Source of the DNA: Asterias rubens
Taxonomy: Eukaryota > Echinodermata > Asteroidea > Forcipulatida > Asteriidae
Assembly (NCBI RefSeq): GCF_902459465.1
Contig: NC_047068.1
Span: forward strand, 18,003,195 to 18,067,194
Direction: 5' to 3'
Length of the DNA: 64,000 nt
The position numbers and the translations under genes are program-made. Below are positions 1 through 10,377 of the stretch, one piece after another; the stretch's first letter is position 1, and the number at the start of each line of letters is the position of its first letter. The notes below the pieces were generated by a model, which worked only from the letters and a program-made list of their open reading frames with translations, was not told the origin of the DNA and made no database searches.

Positions 1-548
1 TGGTGTTACCGCAAACTGTATTCCATATCGTATTTCCACCATGCAAAGTTACAAATCCTACATTAGATATTCATGTGTCATTGTTATAGTGAAAATAATT
101 TCATCCAGAAATCAGAGATACCAACTTAACTGCAACCCTTTTAAAAGAGGAATGTCGGAAAATTCACCACTTCAAACACATGAAATGGCCGGGGAACACT
201 TATGTTCTGAATAAGCAGGACACGGGTGTAATTTTAAGTGAATGAAAGCGTACAATTTGACTAAACTCTTGTTTATTTACGGAAAATGTTCCGAATGTAT
301 AAGCTTTTATTAATTTATACAAAAGTCCTAGGTTTAAAGAAGAAAAAGGGGGAAACTAAAATAATTCTGGCAAACGAAATCTACTGTTAAAATGCTACTC
401 TGTTATAGTTTTATCAAAGTTAGCCTAACATTTAAAGTGGTTAGAGCGAGGTTGTACAACCTTTTGTGGCACTGATTTATTTGTATGTCTTTTTCCTGTG
501 TTGTTATCCTTAAATTGACGACATCATTTTCCTTTCTCCACCATACAG

Positions 549-672
549 AAACACACAGGCACCCTATCCACCCGGCGACCCTTCCCAGGGACCAGCACCA
601 ATTAACCCACCAGTGACGGAACCACCGCCACCATCTTACGAAGTGATTGTTATGAATGAGCAGAATAAGTGA
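549..672 (+). CDS. Last exon of a proline-rich PPxY membrane protein (paralogue of the gene at 2721-3787), partial
   Basis: An acceptor (tacag, ending at 548) opens a frame that runs to TGA at 670-672. It encodes about 41 residues rich in Pro, with PPPPSYEVIV near the end and a terminus MNEQNK. The last exon of the gene at 2721-3787 has the same phase (one base completes the split codon), almost the same length (124 against 121 nt), a PPPAY motif at the same place and the terminus KNEQNEI, so the two are tandem paralogues. The first, membrane-spanning exon should lie left of the window. PPxY tails usually bind WW domains, such as those of NEDD4-family ligases; that role is inferred. Family name not recognised. 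No independent transcript evidence. Confidence 0.5.
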
Positions 673-2556
673 CAATATCATCAACCCCTACTTAGATTAA
701 ATATCCAATCTTAACTGCCTCGATTGTTTTCATTGTTGGACTTTATTATTATGGTAAAACTCAAATTTCAAAGGTGTGAAATATCCACGTTGTTTGAACA
801 TTTTAGTACAAAGCTGAATTCCGCTTGCAGTGGTCTATTTCCCACAAAAACACAATGAATTAATGAAAGTTAAGAAAGGTGTCATTATCCATGTCTTTTG
901 TCTTCTCTAAAAAAAAATCGGGTCATCTTCAAAATGAATAATTTGTCAGCACCCCTGCGCAATTTATTATTTTCGTAACTCTGTTTTACTCATTTCCCAA
1001 AAACTACAGCACCTCAGCACGTAATTTTTCAGGGAAGCTTTCTACGTTCATTATTTTCAAACTGTAAGTTTAGTGTAAATAAGTGGACACTGTGTTTTTT
1101 GTCCTACAAAAGTTACATAGACTCTATAATAATAGTAGCAAAAAAATGTTTTTATTTTTAAAAAATCTAATAACAAGAATATTGATTTATTTGTTCCTTT
1201 TTGTATGTTTTTTCCACCACACTGCCTTTTAACATTGCTCAACGAGTATTTTGTTTTATTAAAGTAGTGTCTTTATATCTCATGTCATTGCTATCAAAGT
1301 GTCATTTATTTTATTGGTTGTTATTGTTAATTGTTTACAACCACAATGGTTGTCACAATACATGGTATTCTAAGTAGTAACAATGGGTCAGGTTTTTTCT
1401 CACACCCTGCCTCGTTTTCGTATTATTTTGAAGTACCAAGATAAGAGTTGACATTGTCACTAACAAAAAGTCGCTTCCACTTGATATGTAATTTTACCAC
1501 TATGCACAAAGCTAGCTGCACTTTTCCTATCAATGTATCACATACAAACACACAGACTTTGTTTAGAAGTGATTCGAGGTTTGTATATGATCTTCTTCCT
1601 CCATGATCTACCAGAGTTATCACAACCAAATGGATTTTGTATGGTATATTCGCTGTTATCACACAAGAGCAATAGATAAACTGATAATAAGTACATGGTT
1701 ACCGTAAGTTTCATAGAGCTGCTTAAGCGGAACATATTGCTTATACCAATTTTTTGCTTAACAGAAATGAGCAAGACACCAGTCACAAAGTATATTGTAC
1801 ATGTGTGACATGGTAGTTTGTCTGCCAGTTTGGTAAGCATAATTTTGTTGTGGTTAGCTACTTTGTGTTTAAGGAGCCGAATTAACACACACACACAAAA
1901 TCATCGGAGACAAATAGTGATTTTTCTTTTGACATCACACTCACTTAGCGACTACGATTGATTTACAGTTCAATAGATCTTAGTTATTTTGTGAAATTGG
2001 CCCCTTATGACGTGTCACCGACCCCCTTTCGATTCATTCATACGTCACGCTGCAACGGGTTTCATTGTGACATTTTACATAACAAAACAGTGTCCTTCAA
2101 CCCGTAATAATGGGCAGTACACATCATTGACCTTCATATCACCAATACAGTAGCCAATATCCAAACGGGTGCTTTACTAGACGAGTCACAGTTGTAATGT
2201 GAATTTCAAGTGCATTCTGATATAGGCTATGGGGTGTCAATTTCATGCACAGTCATCTACATTATCATCATTGGTGTGGTAAAAAACATGGTATCTATGC
2301 CTTCTCTTTAGAAACAACAAAGGCTGGATGTAGTGAAAACATGGCATATTAGATCTTCTTGCTGGGTGTGTCAGTACTGTGGAATGAGTTAACTGAACTG
2401 TTTCTTGGTGTACAGATGCATGTAGGGCACTCATGACATCCATGTTAACTGCTTCAGTTTAATTCATCAATCAGTTTTGTTCTCGCCGTAGTGTGCGACC
2501 GTCTTTATAAACGAGCTCACTAGTGCATTGGACTTAATGTGGGCCTACCCGTCGGA
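673..2556. other. Intergenic stretch between the two PPxY paralogues
   Basis: I see no convincing exon on either strand. The stretch is AT-rich. About 1709-1880 is a decayed copy of the GGGCCCAATTT inverted-repeat family: it contains tcatagagctgcttaag, the internal landmark gacatggtagtttg, and gtttaaggagc at the far end. Short open frames here are at most 118 residues and overlap that repeat. Confidence 0.5.
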
Positions 2557-2564
2557 TATATAAA
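2557..2564 (+). promoter_or_regulatory. TATA box candidate for the 2721 gene
   Basis: TATATAAA lies 157 bp upstream of the ATG at 2721, which leaves room for a start site near 2590 and a 5' UTR of about 130 nt. It is a perfect TATA match in otherwise ordinary sequence. No start-site data are available. Confidence 0.4.
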
Positions 2565-2720
2565 CGTGTCTCTTATATTATTGCTCCGTGAAAATATTGT
2601 GTAAACATTGACATACTCGGGTTAAATAACACTACAGGGGAGAGCCGTTTTATTTGGAGAATCCTCTATTACAACAAGAACGTCATCAAAAGGATAACTG
2701 TACAGTTATTGTTTATTGTC

Positions 2721-3787
2721 ATGAGAGACGCAGGAGGACACGAAGGAGGCTCCCCAGATGGTGTCCGTAACCATCACGATGGAAACACTGGCTTTTGCAA
2801 CTTCCTCTGTGCCGCCAAGCCTCTCATAAACAGGTTTTCTTGCAGTTTGATATGCTTTGCTGCTGGTTTCGGATTAATAATTTATGGGATAGTGAGCTAC
2901 ATAAGTCTAGCACATGTGAGTCCCGGTGTAGCTTGGCAGCGTTTTATGTATATCGGCATCGGTGCTTTGACGATAGGAACCGGTGCTCTTGCTTTAGGGA
3001 GACTGTGCTGTCTTTACCGAACGTATCGACGCCATGAGCAGACAACGCCAAATGTTGCCCTACATGGGAACTTGGGCCCACGACAGCCACAAGTATGGAT
3101 AGCCGGTGGACAGACGACACCCAACCACCCTTACGGACCTGGGCAACAACATCCCCAACATGGGTGTCCTCCAGTAGGTTCGCAGTATCCTACAGGGGCA
3201 TACCCTCAACAACAACCCCATCCCCAAGCAGGGGGTGCGGTGCCGACACCCAACCTACCTTACGGACCTGGACAACAACAGCCCCAATATCCTCCTCCAG
3301 CAACAGTGGGTCCGCAGTATCCTTCAGGGGCGTACCCTCGACAACAACCCTATCCCCAAGCAGGCCTGGGAGTGGTGCCGCTCAATCAGCAAAACACACC
3401 TGTACAGACAGGTGTATCATATGGGTATGTGCATTATAAAGTGTAAAAGTATGGTGTTTGTGCTAAGTATTTAGCAAAATCCTGTTTTGTGCATGTTTTA
3501 AAATATTATACAGTTTCGCCCACGCCTCCCCACGGCAACAGATATAGCCAAAGTTTGTGTTTGTTTGTTTATTTTTGGTATGTTGTTTGTTTAGTTTGTG
3601 TGTACAACTATTACTGTAAGTAATGTTGAACATTGATTCAAGCAGTGTCTGTTTTGTGCTTTATAGGTACTCATCACATCCAGGGTACCCGCCCAATGCC
3701 CACCATGCGCAAGAGCCACCACCTACACCATCATCACCACCTCCTGCTTATGACGATGCAGTTAAAAATGAGCAAAATGAAATATAA
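2721..3787 (+). CDS. Two-exon, two-membrane-segment proline-rich PPxY protein, function unknown
   Basis: Exons are 2721-3424 and 3667-3787, with donor GG|gtatgtg, acceptor ttatag and phase 2. The product is 274 residues. The first ATG in frame is at 2721; an apparent longer frame begins with a non-ATG codon. Two hydrophobic segments are visible at about residues 41-62 and 75-98, separated by a short loop. A Cys/Arg-rich junction follows (RLCCLYRTYRR), then a long Pro/Gln/Gly/Tyr tail. Residues 133-175 and 176-220 are two tandem copies of one unit beginning TPNxPYGPGQQ. The protein ends with PPPAYDDAVKNEQNEI, which carries a PPxY WW-domain ligand. A small membrane adaptor with a cytosolic tail is the simplest reading. 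I cannot name the family. A partial paralogue lies at 549-672. Confidence 0.75.
3117..3380 (+). repeat. Coding tandem duplication, two units of about 129-135 nt
   Basis: The segments starting at 3117 and 3246 both open with acacccaacc and continue ccttacggacctgg, then read on through GAYPxQQPxPQAG. They encode two 43-45-residue proline-rich repeats inside exon 1 of the PPxY gene. The unit stays in frame, so the duplication lengthens the tail without breaking it. Confidence 0.75.
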
Positions 3788-6784
3788 ATCACGTCATTTT
3801 ACGCCCCTCTTTATGTACATAGGGAAAGTGCGCCGTTTTAATTACAGAGTAAATTTATTAACTCATGTTTCCCTTGTTTTCAAAAAGCAACACCCAGTCG
3901 ACAAACCGTGAAAGTATGTCATCATCGCTCAAGTTTTACTGGGGAAACAAATGTTTGATTAGAGGGTTTTTATAAGACGCTCGTCACCGCAACAATGGAA
4001 AGCAAATCTTCCTACAACACTATCGGGGGAACTGAAAACAAACACAGCTTTTGTCTCCTGTTGCAAAAACATTGCGCCCTCTCCTAGTATTTCTTTTGAC
4101 GACGATGTATACCATAGGCCTACTGATTGAAACGTAGAGTTCTTGCACATCTGGTTCTTTTCAAAACCAACACAGCTTATAAAATGATAACATGAACATT
4201 AAGTCTTTATATAGTTTTGATTCCCAGATTACCATGCTAAAAAAACCACATAAAACTTGATCATCTTCCTATACCCCAGGTACTATAGCCTAATGACTGT
4301 TATCCCAAAGACTACATCAACATAACCATGTTCAAAAGAAATATTTTTGAACTATTGTTGTTGTTTGTTCAGTTAAACATTGTCAAGCATTTTCCCACAT
4401 CCTACAATCTGTCTTGGAGAATGTTCTCGAAAGCATTCGCTTATTATTTGCAATTATAGGCAATTCACAAACGAAGAAAACATAGCATTCCTTAGTTGCT
4501 ATTTAGCCATATCTACATAGTTCTGTTCAACATGTTTATTTTTTTGTCCTATAACTAAAAATTTATTTGCAATTACGTGTATTGTTATCGTGCTTTGTGA
4601 CATTGCCGAAAATAATGTAATTCTTATGATCTCTATTGCTCGTAGATTCGTGTGTGTTTATACACCAAGGCATTACATGTATACATGTACATGTTGCGGA
4701 TGACAAGTGTACAATTCCTATAAATTTTCTTTGACAATCAAAGAAATTAGCATACCAATACACGCTCGTTGACATTGTATAACAGATGTTCCAGACAGAG
4801 AGTTTACATAATATTAAATGAGTGTTAATCCGAAGGCTTTAGTGAATGGCATTGTTTATAACAAAAGGCAACGTTCACATAGTTTGGAGTTCATAAGCAC
4901 TACCATGGAGCTATAAAAAGGAATGCTCATGTGAGACTGGAGGAGTATAGAAACATTTTGCATGTGTCCTAACGCGACACATGTAGAAATCAGAACTTGT
5001 ACACTCAATATCTCAAGACTAAAATGAATAATAATATTTTCTTACCGTACCCTCATCATCCAGCAACGAGCTTCATTTTCGTTATGTCAGCCACTTCCAA
5101 AGACAACAACCAGCACAACCAAAATGTCTCTTGAATAATAATTATTTGACCTGAGCCGTTGTTGCTGCCGTTTCAAGCTGTGGGCTCCTGTCCAGTTTCA
5201 GTTCCGTATGTCTTTGATGCTGTTCACCGATACCTTTTGACACATGGGAGTAACACAATTATTACATTTTATATGGAAGAATAAACAACAATGTTACTAA
5301 ATAATTTAAAGGTGAATAAATTATCTTTGTGTGGTAATTTTTTATGTGTCTTACAATAAGCTTGTTGTCACCATAAAATATTTAATTTAAGGAATACATG
5401 TAGTTAGAAACCAGTGTTCACTTGAAGTTGTGTACGCTAATGACCATCAGGGTCCAATTTCTTAAAGCATGTAACGGTAAGAACAAAACACAGCTTAGCA
5501 CAGAAAAGTATCGCTTAACACTGGCGACTGACTGATGCCCCAATAATTTTATTATATGCTGCTTCAGCTTTATGGAATTGGGCCCTATACTGGGTCAAAA
5601 ATGTTTTCATTTTACCACTCAAGTTCGAGAAGTTTATCTGAAAACAGTGAACACTGGAGCGAGAAATGTGTCTGGGCCTACACAGTACACAGACACTCAT
5701 TCATAATTTACACAATGGAGCAATATTATGCTTACACACTGAGCAAATGGTAACAAACACCATTGGACGACGAAAGTTGGTTGTTACTGAAAACTAAAAT
5801 TAATGATACAAAAACGAATGTTTATGGGCCTATCTATAGACCTACTCTTCCAAAATAATGTGTCCCACTTGTATTACACCCATCCTGTCCATGCACAGAG
5901 TCTGTACCGCTGTAGACTCATGTCACTCGACCATCGAATTCCGGCTCCAAATACCGGCGAAATTGGTTCAGTATTGCCCCTTACAAAGCCCCGTGTAAGA
6001 CTGCAGGGAGAGAAACAAAGAACTCACATAAACTTACTTTGTGAAAATCTTGGTTTCCCGTTAAGAGCTAGAAGAAATTTTGTCTCCTTCGTTCCCGAGT
6101 AATTGATTTAAACTTCACTGAAAATTGCGCACTTCTTCTTCACGGTCAAGTTGCAGACAACATAAGAATGTAGTGCGAGAACCGTGTCACTCTTGTGTGA
6201 TTGCGCCGTAAAACTATGCCTAATTATGAAGTTGGAGTCAAAGTAAAGATGGTTAGATAATAATCTTGTTTGAAATTCTATTTAGGAAATAATTTGCAAA
6301 GAAATTAGTAAAAAGGTCTTCTATGTGATATTTTAAGAAACTTCGTAGAGGCACTACTTACCAGTATGAGCGGATGAATAAGCCAAAGGAGTACGGTAAA
6401 CACACGAAAGACCTTACACTGGTCCCCTGTCTCAATCCGTACTACTTTCCACTTAACTTTGAGGGACTACCATGCACCTGTTGTTGATTGGTCGACGAAG
6501 ATGGTTATTTTGTTTTAGTAAACATTCAGATTTGTTCTATTATAAGTGCAAATACAAAATGTCCCCTCCTTTTACACTGTACACATCGGAGGTAGATTTT
6601 ATTGTCGATAAACGTGCGATAAAAGTAATACAAACGGGAAGATTCTCAACATTATTTTGTGTAAAGTGCGCCCTCAATCGAGTAAAAGAATTCCCTTCCC
6701 ATCATGCAGTGTTCTGACGACCGCCATTTTCAATTCGAGTTTCTAAACAAACACAGGGCAGTGTAACAAACTATTGTTTTGAAA
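3788..6784. other. Intergenic region and BIRC5 upstream region
   Basis: No supported exon. About 5450-5590 is a short, degraded GGGCCC-type inverted repeat (gggtccaatttcttaaagc at one end, gctttatggaattgggccc at the other). A TATA-like tataaaaagg lies at 4912-4921 but has no open gene behind it. Just upstream of the BIRC5 ATG, accgccattttc (about 6720) resembles a YY1 site, and ttttgaaaatg overlaps the start and contains TTTGAA, a CHR-like element of cell-cycle promoters. Both are short and may be chance matches. Confidence 0.4.
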
Positions 6785-8699
6785 ATGAGTACGCCTAGTG
6801 AAGTTTCAACCCCCGCAGGGGATAATAATGCCAAGGAGTTAAACGATTTCCTCATGAATACAGAAGAGCAACGGCTGGCATCTTTTTCAGACTGGCCGTT
6901 TGAGAACGACTGCAACTGCATCCCGAGCAAGGTTTGTTATTTTATGATTTTTTGTTTTGAATTCGAATTCATGAATTCTGAATAATTGTGATGTCTGAAC
7001 TGACCGCTGTCTGTGATTCTTTTTGTTGACACGTACGACTGTCCGACTGTCATGAGTGTGACTGACTGTAGAATGTATAGTGTACTGAAGTTTATTTTTA
7101 TTTCAAACAACAATTTGTAAACCTCCACATGTGGCACAAGTCATGTATATTGTATTCTGGATTTCTTCTAAGCTGTAGCGATTAGGCTTAAGTTTCAAAT
7201 GTTATTGTTTGGGTAACTGTATTGTGTATGGATGCTATTGTATTTAGCGCCATGGATGAGCACTTTCATCCTGTTCATAGATTTGTGTACTTCATAATTT
7301 TATTTTATTTTATTATTAACTATCTCTATTGATTTATCTTTCTAGATGGCAGCAGCTGGGTTTTACCACAGCCCAACTCCTCAAGAGCCAGACTTGGTTC
7401 GATGCTTTATGTGCTGCAAGGAACTTGACGGATGGGAACCATCAGATGATCCGATGTTAGTATAAAGAATATGTGAAAATCTGAATGTGTCTGACCATTA
7501 TTTTAATTTGTTACTTGTTTATTTATTTATCTATTTATTTAGTTTCTATTTTGTAATGTTTTGTGGAAGGTTAAGATTGTGAATTTGTGTCATATTAAGA
7601 GAACTTAGAGAAGTTGTGTTATAAACAGCAATGGTTGTTGTTAAGCAAATGTAAAACAGGTGGAAGTATAGGGATCTGGACAGGGCTCAAATTTGAGAGG
7701 AAAATAAATCACAAATTGTGTACAAAATTTGATTAACAATCGTAGACCAGATTCAAAATGACTTGAACAAGCTCTGCTTCAACACTCCAGAGAATGACTT
7801 GACAGATGTTTTATCAGAGTCATTGTTGAAATTGTTTACAAAAATATTACAAAACAATGATTAGGTCTAATGTTAAACATGCTAAAAGGCCCAATGCTAA
7901 AAGTACTGACATCGGGCCTGTGGTCCAGTGTTAATCTCAAGCCCTGAGATCACTCCACTAAAAGTGACCGACGATAATAAAACATACCTACAGAATCCGC
8001 TCTTAATATATCTTCATTCTATGCTTTCTTCTTATACAGGGAGGAGCATAAATCCCATGCTCCGAAGTGTGCCTTCATTAACATAAAAAAGGACAAGGAT
8101 ATGACAATTGCAGAGTTCTTGAAGTTAGAATCGGCTAGACAGCAAAACAGGGTTGTAAGTACATACAGAAGAAATCTCATTGGGGAGCGGGGCTGCAGTC
8201 TGCCACATTTCTTTTAAATTTTAACTGAATTAGATGGCTTTAAGCAAGGAGGCTTGAGGTTTAGGCAGGGCAGCTTTCTTTGTAAAGAGCTGGACACTAT
8301 GTAAAATGTACAATTTTACGTTACAGGTTTTATGGCTTTTGTCTTGCACCCTCAACGAAAGATATTGGCAAAATAGGGAGACCACTTTCAAAAATGGTCG
8401 ATTGGTCGGCACCATCAGTTTCCCAAATATAACTTTTGCAGTGTCCGTCGTACCTCAAAATGGGCCAACTGGCTTAATGTGTAGAGCACCAGCACATTAA
8501 TACAGGTGTCTCAGGTTCAAATCCTGCTGTTGTAATAGACTTTATTTCTTTGTTTAACCCAGAAGTCTGGAAGTGTCTCATCCCTAGAAATGGTTGTTTT
8601 TTGTTGCAGAAAGGAGGGGTTGAGAGTCGGAAGAAAGAGTTCAGTTACGAAGCACAGAAGACAAGAGAGGAGATTGAGAACATGGCTTGCATGAATTGA
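6785..8699 (+). CDS. BIRC5: Survivin, single-BIR inhibitor-of-apoptosis family member (baculoviral IAP repeat-containing 5)
   Basis: Four exons: 6785-6931, 7346-7455, 8040-8154 and 8610-8699. All introns are GT-AG, phases close, and the product is 153 residues (human 142). Survivin is a subunit of the chromosomal passenger complex with borealin, INCENP and Aurora B, acting at centromeres and the midzone. The BIR zinc ligands are intact: CFMC, then H after 16 residues, then C after six more (HKSHAPKC). The signature [16 protein letters not shown] is almost identical to vertebrate survivin. The last exon encodes the charged C-terminal helix. The exon boundary after ARQQNRV matches the position I recall in the human gene. 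The N-terminus is about 12 residues longer than human. At the place of human Thr34-Pro the sequence reads CNCIPSK, so that CDK1 site is absent. A poly(A) signal lies at 9098. Confidence 0.96.
8461..8534 (+). repeat. tRNA-like SINE head or tRNA relic in BIRC5 intron 3
   Basis: A possible A box (tggcttaatgtgtagagc) is followed about 50 bp later by a B box (ggttcaaatcctg), the spacing of a tRNA-type pol III promoter. The acceptor stem does not pair convincingly, so it is probably a SINE head or tRNA pseudogene and not a working tRNA. Confidence 0.4.
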
Positions 8700-9097
8700 A
8701 TGTCTACACCTTTGCCATGAGGCGGCCATCTTGCGTTCTCCCATTCAAATCAATGTAACCAAACTGAGGCTGGCAGGAGAAATAGTCTGGTTCCTTTTTG
8801 TACATGTAATGTCAGCATCAATTACTGTATGTGATACAGGGGAAATGACCAAGATGGTGCCAGATAAGTGTCATGGTCAAGGGCTGCAGAATTTAAGTTT
8901 ATATCTCAATGGAGTATTTTTTGTGACTCTTATTTTTGAACTATTTGTTGTCTCTTGCAGATTAAAAACTTGTTTGTTTTAACTCTGCCATTTTATATAC
9001 ACATGAATCAAGCAAATCTGTTGGTTCTGCCGTGTGTTTTACATTTATTTTAATTGTGTTAATTTTATATTCAGTAAACTAGATTTATTCAAACCCT

Positions 9098-9103
9098 AAT
9101 AAA
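9098..9103 (+). terminator. Poly(A) signal, BIRC5
   Basis: AATAAA, about 400 nt after the BIRC5 stop. It is the first canonical hexamer I see downstream in the + direction. Confidence 0.5.
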
Positions 9104-9520
9104 TTTGGTGTAAAAAGTCCCCCCCCCCCCCCATTTAAATATTTATAATTAGCTGGGAGACTGTAGTGGGCAGTTTGTTACTCTGTCATGTATAATTGTT
9201 AATTTTGAGGATGTTTAGGTCACTGTCACTAAACCTAACCCTAACCACACTGTAAGCGATGCATTTTTGTAGGCGAGTTGGCTGTTTGTAGTTAGAAGTT
9301 GGCCGATACCAAATTTGAAAAAACCAGTGATTTCATTAAAAAAACATCTTTTTGTAAATAAGAAGCGTGTGGTTTGATGATCTTTTGTAGCGTTTGTCAT
9401 GTTTGCAATGCATTGTCTCTTTTGTTTAACCTTGTCCTTTTGGTCTTGCCTGTTTTTTCAAAACTAACTACCCAAAACAAACACAAAAAGACATTCTGTG
9501 TGATGTTGAATTATTAAAAT

Positions 9521-9526
9521 TTTATT
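9521..9526 (-). terminator. Poly(A) signal, CCDC96
   Basis: TTTATT on the + strand reads AATAAA on the minus strand, about 850 nt beyond the CCDC96 stop. Confidence 0.45.
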
Positions 9527-10175
9527 TACTGTACAGAACTCGGACTGATGTATTACTTGCTTTGAAGTCAGTGAGAGTCATAGTAATTGCTTTCAAAAAC
9601 TGACGGCCAAAAGTACTGAGTGCTTTCACTCATGGAAATTACAACCAAACAAAGTTAAATATCAACATGTACTCCTTTCTGTGCCCATACTTGAAGACAT
9701 AACATATAACAATCATCTTGGCTGTAACTGCAGATTGAAGAAACATAAGTATCGTTTTGTTTACATTCCAACTTGAGAGATCGATTAAATTCAACTCTAT
9801 ATAAAAATGCCCCAATTCTGATGTACTTTCATTATAGAAAAAGGACTTAATTTACAATAGGCAAAAGCTCAAGTTATGTAAGCTTGAAATCAATCCAGTC
9901 TTATATCACAGTATACCTACAATGTATATGGTTTGGGTAAATTTGTCTGTGGACAGCCAAACCAAACGGCGCTCCCATAATGTACACCATACCTCAGAGA
10001 CTGGTATTGCCCAAACGCAGGCCTGATAACATATGATAAAAGACACTTCAAAGTACATTTAAAAAGATTGCATACTGTAAGATAGTGGCACTTTCGGAAT
10101 ACACAACGTAAATCAGATGTTCCACCTTTGCACTAAAAGAGTTTGTACTGATTTTCTTAGATGATATGTTCAAGC

Positions 10176-10315
10176 CTGGTTTTTCATATGTGAGAGGGCA
10201 GGGCATCATTATTGGAAAATCTGAAGTCCATTGGAAACCTTTTAAGGGGCACCAAGGCCAAGACCAGGGTAATAAAGGCCATGGACTTTTGCTGTTTCTG
10301 TGTAATTCCAGGCGT
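10176..10315 (-). repeat. GGCCTGGAATTACA dispersed repeat, minus copy
   Basis: Read on the minus strand this is cctggaattacacag, then gccttggtgccccttaaaag, then ttccaatggacttcagattttcc. The same order of landmarks occurs at about 11810-11860 (5' part only), 29403-29592, 33678-33840 and, interrupted, 48700-48993. It looks like a dispersed family of roughly 150-190 bp of unknown origin. Confidence 0.6.
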
Positions 10316-10377
10316 GGCACTCCACTCAATATACATGTCAATGTGTTTTTAAATATATAATATTATCTCAAGATCAA

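Larger units (their letters stand above)
8700..10377. other. Convergent 3' region of BIRC5 and CCDC96
   Basis: No coding sequence seen. BIRC5 (+) and CCDC96 (-) end towards each other. Their nearest poly(A) signals (9098 on +, 9526-9521 on -) are about 420 bp apart. A poly-C run sits at about 9120-9132. The CCDC96 3' UTR probably includes the repeat at 10176-10315. Confidence 0.5.

Noticed and set aside
403-684. 93-residue minus-strand open frame rich in Trp
   Set aside because: It is the antisense of the Pro-rich last exon at 549-672: CCA/CCC codons read backwards give Trp/Gly. No splice or start context.
4912-5134. TATA-like tataaaaagg followed by a small ORF
   Set aside because: The ORF (about 37 codons) has no support and no downstream exon was found.
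5803-6102. 99-residue plus-strand open frame upstream of BIRC5
   Set aside because: No domain, no splice partner, and start context weak. Treated as chance.
8461-8534. Functional tRNA gene
   Set aside because: The A and B boxes are tRNA-like, but the acceptor and anticodon stems do not pair, so it is kept only as a SINE or relic.
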